Below are positions 44,089 through 56,264 of a stretch of DNA of 64,000 nucleotides, piece by piece; position 1 is the stretch's first letter, and every line of letters begins with the position of its first letter. Under the pieces are notes generated by a model, which saw only the letters and a list, made by a program, of their open reading frames with translations, did not search any database and was not told the DNA's origin. The stretch is from Capitulum mitella (Eukaryota; Arthropoda; Thecostraca; Pollicipedomorpha; Pollicipedidae). The stretch is taken from NCBI GenBank assembly GCA_030062745.1, contig CP099843.1:1606001-1670000 (forward strand). Direction: 5' to 3'. The position numbers and the translations under genes are program-made.

Positions 44089-47000
44089 CTGGAACCAGGG
44101 CAGACTGCATCAGCATGGGCAGGACGACCCTCATGTCTGGACCACTTCCCATCCCGAGGAACCGCGGCGCAGCGATGCGGAGAACGCGGGGGGCGACACA
44201 GCCTGAAGGAGATGTCTGCTCTGGGGTGACTGCCGCAATGGAAACCTGCGCCTAGGCTCTGCACCGAGGGCGTCGTTTCCGCCGGTCGGCCTCACCTTGA
44301 ACCTCCACAGGACGAAGACGATGCCGGCCAGGGCGGCCACGCCCAGCAGCACCAGGAAGACGATCAGCGCGATCGAGCCGCCCTCGTTCTCACAGACGAA
44401 CTCCTCGGCCTTCAGGGTGGCGACTGGCCGGCCGGCCACGGACTCTGGCTGTTCGCACCTGCACAGCGGAGCACGTGATTTGACGGCGGGGGGGGGGGGC
44501 AAGAACGGGGGCGGAACAGAATGGGCATGAGGCGGAAGGAGGCACGAGGCCTGATGGCTGCTAACGACGTGCTTTCGTCCGAATAATACAAAAAACAAGA
44601 TGTTAGCGGACCTTGTGATAGGATTGCTGTAAAAAGCAAACTTGGTCTTTCAGACCATCTTCCAGGCGATTGTAACCATTCAGTGCTCATCATGCAGGGA
44701 ACATATCGGCCATAACAAGCACCGTCGCATCTGATGCAACATCATACATTTTTGCAACGTCTACAAAGTGAGCAGGGGCTAGAGTTCAGCTGTGTCAGTC
44801 AGTAAGATAACGACCGTGAGAGCAGAGGGCATTGTTCGACTGAGTTCAATTTAGATGTCCATACAGAACACTCAGTTATCAAACATATCTTCTGAGCTGA
44901 AGCGTTAAGGCTTTCGAGAGTCCCGAAAACGTAGAGGCTGCTAAAGAGCTGCACATATCAAATGCGAGTTATACCGAGGTTTAGGATCTATTTAAGGTGC
45001 TTGGGGGCCAAAATACAGGCAGGCCAAAATACTCGGCCCTTCTCTATCCTTTCTACGACCTCAGAAGCAAAAAAATGGCGGTTTGCGCAGTACATGTGTG
45101 TTTCAAAGTTCTCTTGAAAAGAATTAACGACAAATGAACATATCTGTTAAGGACAATACACAATTGACGCGTTTGACCATGTGCATAATATGAGCTTCCC
45201 TTTTCTCACTTCGACCTCCGCAGGTAGGTCCGATTTCTGTCTGCAGCTCTAGAACGACAGAGAACAGCTACAACAGGCTTCAGATAACTGAGCTTTAGTC
45301 AGTTTCGCATATTTTGAGGCTTCAATCTTGGGTCATGTTGGTCACGGAGATGCAGGACAATTTTTAAACGCATGTGCTGTTGTTTATCAATTTCCTGTGC
45401 AAACTGAGGCATTGGTTGCTGTAGAACAGGTAAAAACTTTTACCCAACCTAAATAAATAAATGTTTGGAGATCACGTGACCTCTGGTGATTTCCAAACGT
45501 CATTGGGGTAAGCAGCCTAGTTTGACCTTTTGAATGATTCCGGAAATACAAAAAATTTTTGTCGGTCAACAACACAAACAAAACACACAAACGGTCGAGA
45601 CCGCCTGTTTGATTCTGAAACACGTTTCAGCCTAATCGTATTCCTATGGGTAAAAAAGCGCGACTCCTGCCTGTACAAAACGACGCCATTCTTCCTTCAT
45701 TTTCAGCATCTGGAATTCTTCTGTGTCTGAAATGATCAGCTCAGACCTCAAGTGCCCCCTTGCTGATCCGCATAGTTACAGCAGGCCTGCTGTTTACTGC
45801 TAACCCTTCTGGAGGGGCATACGAGACTTCAGCATCAAAATGTCTGCCAAAAGCACATTTCCGTACTTTGACCAAGATGGCCTCTGGTTAACTTGACACT
45901 GACCTGACCGCAGGACACCTAAACGGTTTGCCCTATTTTCGCCAAAATCTTTCCACAACAGATAGGTAAATGCTTTTTTCATTTTCAAGTGACATTTCCA
46001 GTTCTTGACATCTTTGGGTTGCCGTGACCCCATCCGACCCTGCGATGGTTAAAGTTATGCGCGGGAGGAGTGACGTCACTTTTTAAAATCAGCCGTATTC
46101 GGCTGACAATCACCAGGGGTTCAACCAAAGAATGGAGAACTGGGAGCGCCTTAATAACAATAACATGTTTGCAATAACATGTGTATGAAGGTTAAAAGAT
46201 GTGGAAATGACGGTTCATAATGACTACTAGGGCGTAGTGCCACGGTGACTGAAAAATCCTGTCTCATCGGAATGAAAAGGCTTGTCAGAGGAAATGACTG
46301 TGACCGCACACCAAATGGCTATCTTGTCCTTTGTCAGCTCACGACCAACACCATTCACCCAGATTAGTCGTTAGTCACGCAGCGCCACAGCCTGGATGAT
46401 GTACCGCGCAGCTCAACCCATTTCATCACTCACTTGAAGAGCGGCTCATTCTCGAAGAGATATTCCTCCTTGGCGACCCAGTCGAACTGGCAGTCGCAGT
46501 TCCACTGGTTCATCTCCAGGTCGACCTTCTCCATCCGCTGCCAGGGCAGCAGGTCGCTGCTGATGTGCGTCAGCGCGCACTCCTTGAGGTCGACCCGCAC
46601 CAGTCGCGCCGCAGGTGCTCGTTCGTGGCCGAGCTGCGGAACGCCGCCGGGTCCAGCTCCGTCAGCTGCTCGTTGAACTGACACAGCAGCTCCTCGAGCT
46701 GGTCCAGGCCGCTGAACGCGTGCGCCTGCACGCTGCGCAGCGTCCGCATCGAGCTGATGATGAGCCGGTGCAGGCTGGGCACCATGGCGAAGCTGTCCGC
46801 CGGCAGCGTCTCCAGCTGGTTGCCGCTGAGGTCGAGCGAGCTCAGGGCGGTGGCCTCCTCCAGCGCCGCGGCGGGCACCGCCTTCAGCCGGTTGTGCGGC
46901 AGGTGCAGCGCCACCAGCTCCTGGTTGGAGGTGAACAAACCGTCCGGCAGGTCCGCCAGGTCGGTGCTGTCCAGGTCCAGCACCTGCAGCCGCGGCAGGA

Positions 47001-47580
47001 AGAAGAAGGTGCGAGCGTCCAGCTTTACCAGCGGGTTGTAGTGCAGCTGCAGCTCGCGTATGTCGGTGGAGGTGAATAGCTCAGGGTCCAGCGAGCGCAA
47101 CTGGTTGAAGCCCAGGTCCAACCTCCGCAGCTTCGTCAGGCCCTCGAACGCCGTAGGATCGATCTCCGTCAGACGGTTCTTGTCCAGCAGAAGCGTCTGC
47201 AGGCCGGCCAGCCCAGAGAACGCGTGCGGTTCCACTGTCTCCAGTCGGTTTTTGGAAAGACGCAGCGTTTCCACCGCCGGGTTGGACGCGAACTGTCTCT
47301 GCTTGATGACAGTCAAGTCGTTTCTCTCGAAGGAGACCTGCGGGACGTCGTAAGGTGTCTGCAGGCCGACCGGCAGCTCGCCGATGCCGCGCGAGGAGCA
47401 GTCGGCACCCTGGTACAGCCTCTCCTCGTTCGTCGGGCAGTTGCATGATGCGCCCAGGTGCGTGGGGTCCGTGCAAATGGTGGCAGAGGCGCCGAAGATT
47501 TTTTCGTAGATGCCGGCGTTCGTCCCGGCAACGAGCAGCGAACAGGTGGCGACCGCCAGCAGGCTCCTGGACGTCAGCAT
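43969..47580 (-). CDS. Leucine-rich-repeat single-pass membrane protein, three exons, exon 1 frameshifted
   Basis: Exons (minus strand): 46434-47580, 44296-44458, 43969-44088. The product starts MLTSRSLLAVATCSLLVAG, a signal peptide. A cysteine cluster (residues about 34-60) forms an LRR N-cap. About ten LRRs follow (e.g. LETLPADSFAMVPSLHRL), then an LRR C-cap (NQWNCDCQFDWV, later KCEQPESVAG and EEFVC), a membrane helix (IALIVFLVLLGVAALAGIVF) and a 40-residue cytoplasmic tail. Junctions are GT-AG and in phase: TTCAA/G splits a lysine. The total is 1430 bases, one short of 477 codons, because exon 1 loses one base near 46610. Restored length would be about 476 residues. This architecture suits cell-surface adhesion or recognition proteins, but I cannot name the orthologue. 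The indel may be an assembly error or a real null allele. Confidence 0.88.
44296..44458 (-). CDS. LRR protein exon 2 (end of C-cap and membrane helix)
   Basis: The acceptor GTGCAG/GTGCGA joins exon 1 to give FKCEQPESVAGRPVATLKAE, completing the LRR C-cap, followed by CENEGGS and a strongly hydrophobic helix ending VLWRFK. The donor is AAG/GTGAGG, phase 0. Confidence 0.9.
46434..47580 (-). CDS. LRR protein exon 1 (signal peptide, N-cap, LRRs, start of C-cap)
   Basis: The ATG at 47580 is preceded by a possible acceptor (CGTGCAG). The first frame runs LDPAAFRSSATNEHLRR and then degrades. A frame shifted by one continues LVRVDLKECALTHISSDLLP to the C-cap start, so a single base is missing at about 46605-46615. 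The donor is TTCAA/GTGAGT at 46433. Confidence 0.9.
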
Positions 47581-47589
47581 CTGCACGCA

Positions 47590-48660
47590 TGGACATCTGT
47601 TGTTTGATTACATTGTTTCGTTTGCTTGTTTATATGATACATTGCCTGATTACAGTGTCTTCGGACCAACGAAATCGCAGGCTGTGGTAATGAATGACAC
47701 ATCCAGACAGTATGTAATATACAACCAAACGGTATTAGCGCGGTTAAGAGTGCCTTTGAAATAGGCTTCTTGAGTTATTGACCTATTGGCATATTAAGAA
47801 AAAGACTAGGGTTGTGTCTACCTGGTGGACTCAGATTAGGTTTTCCTCGAAAGGTGCATTTACAGCACAGGGAGCTGCATTTGATGCTGTCAACGGCAAA
47901 CGACAGATGCGCGATCATCTTGTACCGGACTCCAGAACATCGGTGCGTTCCGACTTAGGAGAAGAGCATCCTGAGTCGTGTCTGCTCATGGTTCTGAGGA
48001 CGCACCACAAGGCGACGGACTCGCCGACGGCATTCAGTTGATAAGGAACGGTGCTCGTCACTCTGAGCGGCCGTTCGGTCCGCGAACTGGAGTGCGCACC
48101 GATGAAAGCGTCTGATAACCCGCCGCAGCAGTTGACCCGGTGACGTCACGCCGCCCGACGCACCGTGAGTTCAGACGTTGCCTGAACCGAAGCGGTTCGA
48201 AGGAAACCGCGCTGGGACACGTGGAACAATTTGGCGACCTTTGAAAATGTCGTTGATTGGAAGTGATGCCTAGTAACTTGAGCTAGAACAGAGCGCAATG
48301 TAGTCTCACTATGTGTCTTCAAAGAGGCTGCCGGTGAAATTGTGTCTGTAGCGTGCATGGGTGGCGCTTTTCAAAAAATGTTGGTGGGGCCAAAACCGGG
48401 TTTTCGTCAAAGACAAAATATCATCTCACGCACCCCTGATCTCGATATTATGATGGACCCAACCACTGATCCAGTAGTTTGTTCCACCTTAACCTATTAT
48501 GACACACGTACAGCTTTCGATAAAAAAGCCTGCAACGCATACCAGTCCACAGAGGCCACTTTTTTAGCAAGACCCGCATGGTTTTATTCAAATCGCAGTC
48601 GCAAAAGGCAACTGACTTCTTCTGCATCGTCTGTCTGTCTGTTTCGTTCCCATTACAGTT
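47590..48660. other. Upstream flank of LRR gene, no gene seen
   Basis: Probably contains the LRR gene promoter. Short frames only. No TATA box stands out. Confidence 0.35.
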
Positions 48661-48667
48661 TACAGCG

Positions 48668-48830
48668 ATGGCCAGGAAGCGGCGGAGCCTCTGTGAAGAT
48701 GGGGGGGGGGTCAAACATTATTTTCACCTCATTTCTTTCCCTGCACAGCCATGAGGTTGATGTTAAATGTTGCCCAAAGTTGAGGGGGATGCAGCTGCCC
48801 TCTGCCCCCTGGCCCCCGCTCCCAACGTCC
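48668..48830 (+). repeat. Dispersed repeat, copy 1 (CGGCGGAGCCTCT)
   Basis: Shares CGGCGGAGCCTCT, GATGGG, GTTAATGTTAAAT-like and GCAGCTGCCC blocks in the same order with 51659-51810, at roughly two-thirds identity. The family is unknown. Confidence 0.55.
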
Positions 48831-48839
48831 CTGGCGATG

Positions 48840-51045
48840 GCTCGAGTGACGCTTTGACCCTAGAACGAAGTATAAAAAATGCCGGAAAAAGAATAGCTTT
48901 TTCCGTCCGGCAGCGACGCAGCGTTTTTGGGTTTCTTATGGAGTTCGTTACAACGTTTTGCTTCAGTGATGTTTGGGGTCCAAGTGGATGTTAAGCGGAG
49001 TTTGCTTAACGGACGGACTCGCTCCCCCTGCCCCCGCTCGATCGAGCTGTTCCAGGATAACAGCTGGTCCGGTGGCGAACGGCTGAATTTGATGGCTGAC
49101 GGGATCCTCGCCTGACCAGATGCGAGCCAAGCCTCGCAGTTCAAACAGCGCGTGCCGAAACGATTCGAGCCCGCCTGGTTAGGACGGCGAGACAAGCGGT
49201 CTCGCAGCCCAGGCATCGGCCACGGCTGGGTCGCGCTCTCTGGCTAATTGGCGAACTTCTTACCCCGGATCTATACCCGAGCCCGCAAACGTTAGGTGAG
49301 CACGGAGCCCGGCAAAAAAGAGGGCGCGGTGAGGACTTTGATTTTGAGGACTTAAATGTCATATCCATGGTCGTTACACGAACAAAACGCCTGAGAAACA
49401 TCGTCACCAGTCAATCAATATGCAGCTATTCCCCAATTTTTTGGACAATATGCACATACAAGGAACATGCCTACGATACATAACCAAGCAACATTCGTGG
49501 GTCTATATTCAACATTCGTGGTGGTCAACATTCGTGGCCTGTCGGTTCTAAGTTTTGCTAGTGCACGGGTGCCCTCATAAGGATAAAAGGTTTCCTCTAT
49601 TGACAATCACGCGATGCAGTTATATCTCAGTCAGATCAATGTTCTTTTAAAAACCCCACTTGTTTAACTCACCGGATTTCCCGTTTTCAAAAACAGCAAT
49701 GTCGGTAATGCGAGCTTACCTTTGCACTGTCAAAATGGCGCGAACTGTGCCGGTGAGGTTGGCGGCGCGAAACTGGCGCCGCCAACTGGGCGCCAGGGTG
49801 GAGCGCGGGCAGCACTATCAGGGCGTTATCGCGGGAGGGTAAGATAGCAGGTCTGAGTGTGCGGATCGGCATCAGTCACAGCAGGAAGCGATAGGGACAC
49901 AGTCTGCCGTCGGCGCCGCAATGACTTGGCCGGGGGCCCGACCTGTGGTCTCAAGTGGTCAGTCATGCACGCGTTCCCTGTGGGGGATCCGGAACAGGTT
50001 GGGTCCTATTTTGACATTCACCGTGACTCTTAAAACAGGGAAGTAGTAAATCGGACGCCAGCAATGGTGCCTCAGTGCTTCCCTGTGGCGCTTAATCCCT
50101 TCAGGCTTGAAAGCGATTTTCCCGTGCCTTGAAAGGACCGGAAGCTTTATTTCATCCTATATGAACGATGTCAGAGAGGGCCTTTACACCCATTCTGATA
50201 CCCTTTGCGGAATACCTCCAGATGCACTTCTTGGAGGAGAGGAGGGGACGATATTTTAGGTTGTAATAAAGAACCCTGTGACCTCAGTCTTTCTCGCCGT
50301 CCCTTGCGACAACTGGCGTGAGAGGTTGCGACGCGAAATGACCCTGACAGTCGAGAGCGTCGCTAAATAACCCAATAGCCAACCAACCTCAGTGTTTCCA
50401 GATGGCTGGTGTTCTGGCGTCGACCAACATGTCACCAAACCTCCAATAACTGCTCAGGATCATTAAGGAAGACTTGATTTCGAAGTCATCCGTGTAAAAG
50501 TTGGCGCGTAAAAGGACAAAAATTTAGCACGAAAGTCGGGAAGCCAGCGCCACTCCTTCGATTTCCCAGCATGGCTTCACGCCTGTTTTTCGGAGCAGTG
50601 CCTCTGTTTGACAGACTCTCAGAAGTTTCTCTGGGATCGGTCTACACGTGTTCAGTGCTGAGAGAGACAAGTGCTGCCACATGTTCCCGTCGATTACGTC
50701 GATTACGTCGATCTGTGATGTTCAGTGGAGCGATGGTCAAGAGGGCCCTGACATCCAGTGATGCTAGAATTCTGGTTAGTTGATGGATTTCCATCTCATG
50801 TTCTCATGATGTTCGTCCGCAGATTTTAGGCAGGTTCGGTGTCTGCAGGTCAGTTATCTCGGACTCAGTCTCAGTTAACTCAGACAGACTCAGAATGACG
50901 AAATGGCAAAGGCTTCTAGAGTCTATTGTCTGGGTCTGCCAAATGCACCCCATCATTCCGGTCCAAATCTCAGAAGTAATGGAACGAAATGAATTCCCTT
51001 GACTGACTTTTCACACCTCTTCATTTCGTATCCAGATGGGCATGT
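48840..51045. other. Intergenic, no gene seen
   Basis: No recognisable coding sequence. ACATTCGTGG is repeated three times at about 49490-49535. CGATTACGT is doubled near 50693-50710. Confidence 0.35.
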
Positions 51046-51049
51046 ACCG

Positions 51050-51190
51050 GCAATGTGCGGTCGCTGTTGCCTGACGGATAAGGAGTCGGGCAACAGAGTC
51101 CGGTGTGTGGCAGGCACTGGTGTCCCGGATGAGGCGCCTGTATTTGGCCTGAGACCCGGGGTCAGCTGACTCCGAGGCGGCCGGGTCGTG
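51050..51190 (+). mobile_element. tRNA-derived SINE, copy 2 (decayed)
   Basis: Aligns with the SINE at 16566-16705 over its length: GGATAAGG, GGTGTGTGGCAGGCACTGG, CTGTATTTGGCC and GGTCAGCTG all recur in order. The B box is deleted here, so it cannot be transcribed from an internal promoter. Confidence 0.6.
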
Positions 51191-51193
51191 CCG

Positions 51194-51650
51194 TTAGCCT
51201 GGGTCCAGTTCCATGCCGGTCCGCTCGAGCACCGCCTGCGGCAGTTCCACCTCTCTCGGCAGCTTGCGGCACTGGCTACCCTCGAACCGGCCGCTGTGGC
51301 AAGACGATCTGCCGATGTCAAGCTCGCTAGCCCAGTCATCTGCGTCTTCCCACAGCCAGCCTCTTTCAGGGCACCGTCCACGGCTGACAAGAGCCGGTTG
51401 ACCACATCTAGCTGGGCGGGACAGGGTCCAGAATGAAGTTGCTGTTGCTGGAATTCACCAACAGTGGCTTGTTCACATAGCTCTTGGATTTTGACGCAGG
51501 CAGCGTGCTTACCAGCCTGCAGGCCGGCTGCCGTAACTGCTGCTGGGCGTCCAGCCTCTCGACTGTCCTCAGGGTGTCTGCTGGATTACCTGGAAGTCCT
51601 TTCTTGCTGTATCGCACCAGGGGCGTGGGAACTTTCCTAAACTGAAGCCA
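51194..51650 (-). pseudogene. Coding-like block read across three frames, unidentified
   Basis: On the minus strand one frame reads QWLQFRKVPTPLVRYSKKGL through NSNFILDPVPPS and stops near 51408. The next frame continues LDVVNRLLSAVDGALKEAG. A third continues LWEDADDWASELDIG to VELPQAVLERTGMELDPG and a stop at 51194-51196. Each switch costs one base. Together they would make about 150 helical, polar residues with no domain I know. It is bounded by a dispersed repeat on one side and a SINE on the other. It could be a decayed gene fragment, a real exon with sequencing indels, or chance in GC-rich DNA. Confidence 0.35.
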
Positions 51651-51658
51651 TTGTTAGT

Positions 51659-51810
51659 GTCGGCGGAGCCTCTCCAGAGATGGGAGGGGTAAGCCATTTT
51701 TTAAACTCGTTTCTTCAATGCAACGCCATAGGGTTAATGTTAAATTCCGACCGGAGATGGAGAGCAGCTGCCCCTCCTCCTGCCCCCCCCCAGTCCGCTG
51801 CGCCGGGCCA
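51659..51810 (+). repeat. Dispersed repeat, copy 2 (CGGCGGAGCCTCT)
   Basis: Partner of 48668-48830. It abuts the coding-like block at 51650. Confidence 0.55.
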
Positions 51811-52279
51811 CTGGGGACGCCCAACGGTGAATATCCTCCTCATTTAGCCCTCCGGGGGTGGTGAGGGATCCAAAGAACCAGGTGCGTATTCCAGCTCCTT
51901 TTCGCTTGTTCCTCCAAATTTGCCTTATACTTTGTTCTCAAACACATCGGCCGTCAAGGCACACACACCTCACCTGTGGTGAAGGGTTTCCTAACATTCT
52001 CATCTGCAGTGCAACCCGCTCTAATTAAAGATCAGTCTCGTTATCAACAGTTCCGGTGCATATGGTTTCTCCGTCGCGCCCGATCGGGCAACCCCCGCGA
52101 ATCGGTGAGTGGAGCGGGGACTGAGAGGTCCTCCGCCTCAGGTCCGTGCCTCCCCCCAGCCGACACCGGACTGTGTTCCAACTTTGTCGTCTTGCATCGC
52201 GAAGCCCCTTTTCCACGGAACTCTTCCGGGCTTAAAAGGATTATTGCTAGGGCCATCGGCCCTGTCAATAGTCCTTTTA

Positions 52280-53318
52280 CCAATTGATCAGCACGGCCCC
52301 AGACCGAAGCTCCCTGCCTAAGGTGCACTGGTCTGGGGCTGTGCTGGTCAAGACCACCAGCCAGCTACAGGCTCAGCGTGCCCTTAGCTCCACCTCCCTC
52401 TGTGGGAGGGAGGTCAAAACCGACCTGGCTGACCAAGTCAGTTCGGTCTTAGGCCAAGTCAGCGCCCCCGATCTCACTGGAATATCACCAGAAGAGCTCC
52501 TCTTGGAGTGGGCCCCCCAGGGGCCCCACAGGGGGTCTGCTAGGTAGTTTGCCCTTGCGACGTGGGGGAGGGGAGCGGGGGCTCGTCCTCCAAGTCCGCT
52601 CTCGCGGCCAGCTCTTTCCGGAGTACCTTCTTGGAGGATACCTTCGCTTGAACGTGGACCCATTCGTTCCTCTTCCTCGACGGTGTGGACCACTGCCAGA
52701 AACACGGCCACACTGCCAGGGTCTGCCGGAGCCGCACCGCCATCTGCGGTTACCGTGCAGAACCCCACTCAACCACTGCACGCAGGACTACCAACCCTCT
52801 TTTCGCCTCCAGCGGCGAGGGGCTCCCCATCTGGGAACGAGGGTGCCCGCCTGGGCATACCATGCCTAGGTTCTCCGAGAGCGGGTCCTTCAACAGGCCC
52901 ACTCTCAGCTGCGGTCCTCGGGCCCTGCCCCTGCCTCCCTGGGCAGTCGGCCTGGCCTACCCCGGGCGAAGCCTGCGGTCTCACATCCAAGCGACCGGCT
53001 CAGGCCCCTTCCCAGGTCCCGGCGCCCGCATGGCCAGTGAACCCTGCCCATCCTCCCCTGCCGTCCCCCAGGCCCCCTCGAGGGCTCCCAGGCGGCCTTT
53101 TCGGGGCTGCTCTCCGTCCCCCTGGATCGGCCGCCCCCTCGGGGGCGGCTGTCTCTGATCCCCCCCCCGGGCCCGATGCCTTTCGGCCCCCTCGCTTGCC
53201 TCCTCTGGAAGGCAAAACGGTGGCTCGGGCTCGGGCTCCGAGGCCTACTCGGTTCGGATCCGATCCGGATCGGATCGGATCGGAACGAGATCGCCGTCGC
53301 GGCGACATCGTTTGTTGA
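52280..53318 (+). pseudogene. LINE ORF1 (gag-like) remnant
   Basis: The frame from 52284 carries VLVKTTSQLQAQRALSS and ISPEELLLEWAPQG, typical of the RRM-like part of Jockey-group ORF1. After a frame change YLRLNVDPFVPLPRRC is followed, one base out of frame, by HCQKHGHTARVC. Together these give a CX2CX4HX4C zinc knuckle at about 52675-52725. A second Cys/His cluster follows (ICGYRAEPHSTTA). The remaining part is Pro-rich. At least two frameshifts are present. Confidence 0.7.
53252..53287. repeat. (CGGAT)n microsatellite
   Basis: GGATCCGATCCGGATCGGATCGGATCGG-like iterations in the ORF1-endonuclease junction of the LINE. Confidence 0.8.
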
Positions 53319-53399
53319 GGCGTAGGGGTGGGACTCCGCGTCGAACCCGCGCCACTGAACACCGGTGAAGACTTAACTGAATTCCTGCTCCATTGGAGC

Positions 53400-54327
53400 A
53401 CCACTGAACTGGTGGGCCACTGGGCAGAATTCAAAGAGAACATTGTCAAAAATGAATCGTCATTTGCCGCCAGGCATGTACTACACATCTGCACGCACAG
53501 CATTAACGTAACTCCCCGCCGAGGAGGCACGGCTCTTTTTGTCTCTAATTCCCTCTTGGACTATACAATATATCCCAGGAGTAATCTAAATTTTGTCACC
53601 ATTAAAATCCCACTTGTACAGTTCCCCGTAACCCTGCTCTCGCTCTGTCACCCTCTGATCGCGCTGTCACTCAGCTTTCTCGTTCTACTTCGTTTCACCA
53701 GGTCCCCGTCCTTGCATAGTCTTGAGTGGTTTTAATACCCATCATCCCGTTTCGGGTTGTCGCATCACAGACATCAGGGTCCGGTTCAATGAAACGCTTC
53801 TATGCGAACACAACCTAGTATTTCTCTATGACCGGAGCTCCACACATATAGCTCCAGGATTACAGACAACCATTGACCACTCTCTTGTATCCGCTATCAA
53901 ATCCGCAAAATTCACGTGGCGCGTACAGCCAGACAGACACTTAAGAAATCATTATCCCACCCACATCCATCTGTACAACACTCCCCAAGGCCAACATGAT
54001 TACCACTTCCTACCCAGGTGGAACATTAAACGCGCGGACTGGCCATCCTACAACATGCAAACTGGCACAAGTCAACCTCCAAACACGACGCCTCCGCTTG
54101 CACATACCTGGACACAATTCTTCATGCAGCACCTGACAGCATTCCACATGCCTCACGACCACAAGGCCGCAGGCACGTGGCCTAGTGGTCGGACGCCTGC
54201 CAGAGAACAGTGGCGATCTGACGCCAAGCCGAGCGCGCTTTTAGACTCTGTGTCGGCGGCCCGCACGAGGAGGCGGCTGGACAGGCACGTACACAATGCA
54301 GACATAATTCTTACTGGAAAACGCTAA
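53400..54327 (+). pseudogene. LINE AP-endonuclease domain remnant
   Basis: RRGGTALFVSNSLLDY and NLNFVTIKIPL correspond to the central strands. After a frameshift near 53720, SGFNTHHPVSGC matches the GDFNAHHxxWG motif, and STHIAPGLQTTIDHSLVSAI matches the THxxxxxxxxIDLxI segment. These are the hallmark blocks of apurinic endonuclease domains that nick target DNA for LINEs. The aspartate of GDFN is replaced by glycine (SGFN). It is inactive because of frameshifts. Confidence 0.75.
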
Positions 54328-54552
54328 AGAGCGGCACGGCAACAGTTCCAACAGACTGAACCCACTCAAAAAGATTTGGAACTTTGTACGCGCCTTTTCC
54401 TCAAAATTTAGACAACCCAGAGCATTCCTACAACTGACTACACAGGGCATCAGATATTCAGCACCGACAGAGATCGTGGCACAATTTGTACAGCACTACG
54501 CGGCAGTCTCTGCCAGTTCAAATACAAACAAGCCACACTCACCCAGTTACAT

Positions 54553-55549
54553 GTGACACTGCAGACCTGCCAGTTTCACTCTGAAAACATTGAAGCGTAT
54601 TATCAGCCATTCACCTTCGCAGAACTCACGCACGCACTCTGCAGGTGCAGCAAGATTTCGGTAGATCAGACCAGGTCAGACAATCAGTCTCGGTCGTTGA
54701 GCGTTTTAAATAAAGCCTGGTTGGCCGAAGTCTCCCCGGCCATCCGGTCTTCCTCCTTTATAATTCTCATACCTGGCAAACTCGCCACTTTCACTGCCGG
54801 TTACCCCGCCACCTCATTCACCGGCTGTGCTTGTAAGCTTTTCGAGAGAATGATCAAAGATCAAATTAAAATCTACCTAGAAACGAATAACATTGTTCTT
54901 CCCTTATCAAACGGCTTTCGACCGTGCCGCTCCACGGCCGATAGTCTCATCAAAATCATTCCCTCTGTTCAAAGTGGCTTTTCCCATCGAAAGGCGACGG
55001 TGGCACTGTTCCTGGACCTAAAAGCCACCTTTGATAAAACACACCGCTCTGTCATCTTGATTAAATTACATCGCGCCAGAATTCGTAGCAGAGAGGCTAA
55101 ATTTGTCTCCAACTTTCTTCATTTAAGAACATTCCCAGTGCAGTGAGGCAACGTCCACTCCGCTTCTGTTCTTCAGGAGCAGGGCTTGCTGGAAGGCAGT
55201 GTACTTTCTCCGACCTTACTTCTACTTATGATTAATGACGTCGCGGATGAGCTCCCAACAATACACCCTGGCCTCAAGTATTCTCTTTATGCCGACGATA
55301 TAGCGGCGTGGTTCACGCACCCTAGTGTCGACCGCGCCAATAGCTTCGTGCAGTTTGCACTTGACGCTATCCATGAATGGTTCAACCGGTGGGGTTTACA
55401 AGTTTCAGTTACTATATCAGGCACAGTAGTTTTTTCGCATTTTTCTCGACACATACAACGTGTAACCCGTTTACAGTTCAACGGCGAAGACATCCCCATC
55501 CATACTCATTTCACATATCTAGGTATCACATTATATCGTAAACTCCTCT
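54553..55549 (+). pseudogene. LINE reverse transcriptase domain, 5' part
   Basis: One frame with a single TGA (55144-55146) carries FERMIKDQIKIYLE, NGFRPCRSTADSLI, FLDLKATFDKTH (degenerate catalytic A box), LEGSVLSPTLLLLMIND and YADDIA (catalytic box, 55288-55305), then the thumb start HFTYLGITLYRKLLF. It is broken at 55550 by TTAA and the inserted element. The frame continues at 61415. Confidence 0.9.
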
Positions 55550-56264
55550 TTAACCCTGTTCCCGGAGGGCTAGACGGTATGGCCGATTCCCGGGGGGGGG
55601 AGGGGGCGGATTCGGCCTCCCCCTGAGATTTCGAGAACTACTCGTCCGATTTCATCGCAACAAACGGCAATCGATTTCTCATGGCGTAAACTGCATTTTT
55701 ACGAAAATAAGTTTTCAAAATTCTGAAGGTGTGGATACAGGAAGGGAGTCCAAATGGGGATATTTTTGTATTTCTTATAGCTTCATTGTTCTATGGAACG
55801 ATTTTGATGAAATTGGCATGAATCGAGAGACTATGGATGGGACTTTCACTATATCTCCATACATTTGAAATTTGGGGAAAATTTGTAGGCGTTCGCAGGA
55901 TTTTAAAAACAGGAGGACTAGTTTTTTTTCAAAAAGTGATTTAACGGAAAGGTTAAAAGAAGTTTTTTGACTTCTACTAGTCATGCCATGCTGAAAAAGT
56001 ACGAATCGTATCACAATGTTTGTATGATGTTGGCACAGGCGGTGCCAGAGACATGAAAAAGGGAACTGTCACGGTCACATGTTCTTCAGATCAGCTTGTC
56101 ATCTTTGACCTTAAATGACCTCCAGTGACTTTAGGGTCACTTGAAATGATCTCTTGTGCATTTAAGGTTACCTGGAAACGTTCCTAATCATTTGAATTCA
56201 CTGTATTTCTGAAATTCCATTTTACGGCTGTTGTGATAGGGGAAAGAGGGTGAACTGAGTTCCC

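Noticed and set aside
44131..44290. Read-through of LRR exon 2 into the following DNA as the tail
   Set aside because: A GTGAGG donor at 44295 and a downstream exon with correct phase and a convincing polar tail fit better.
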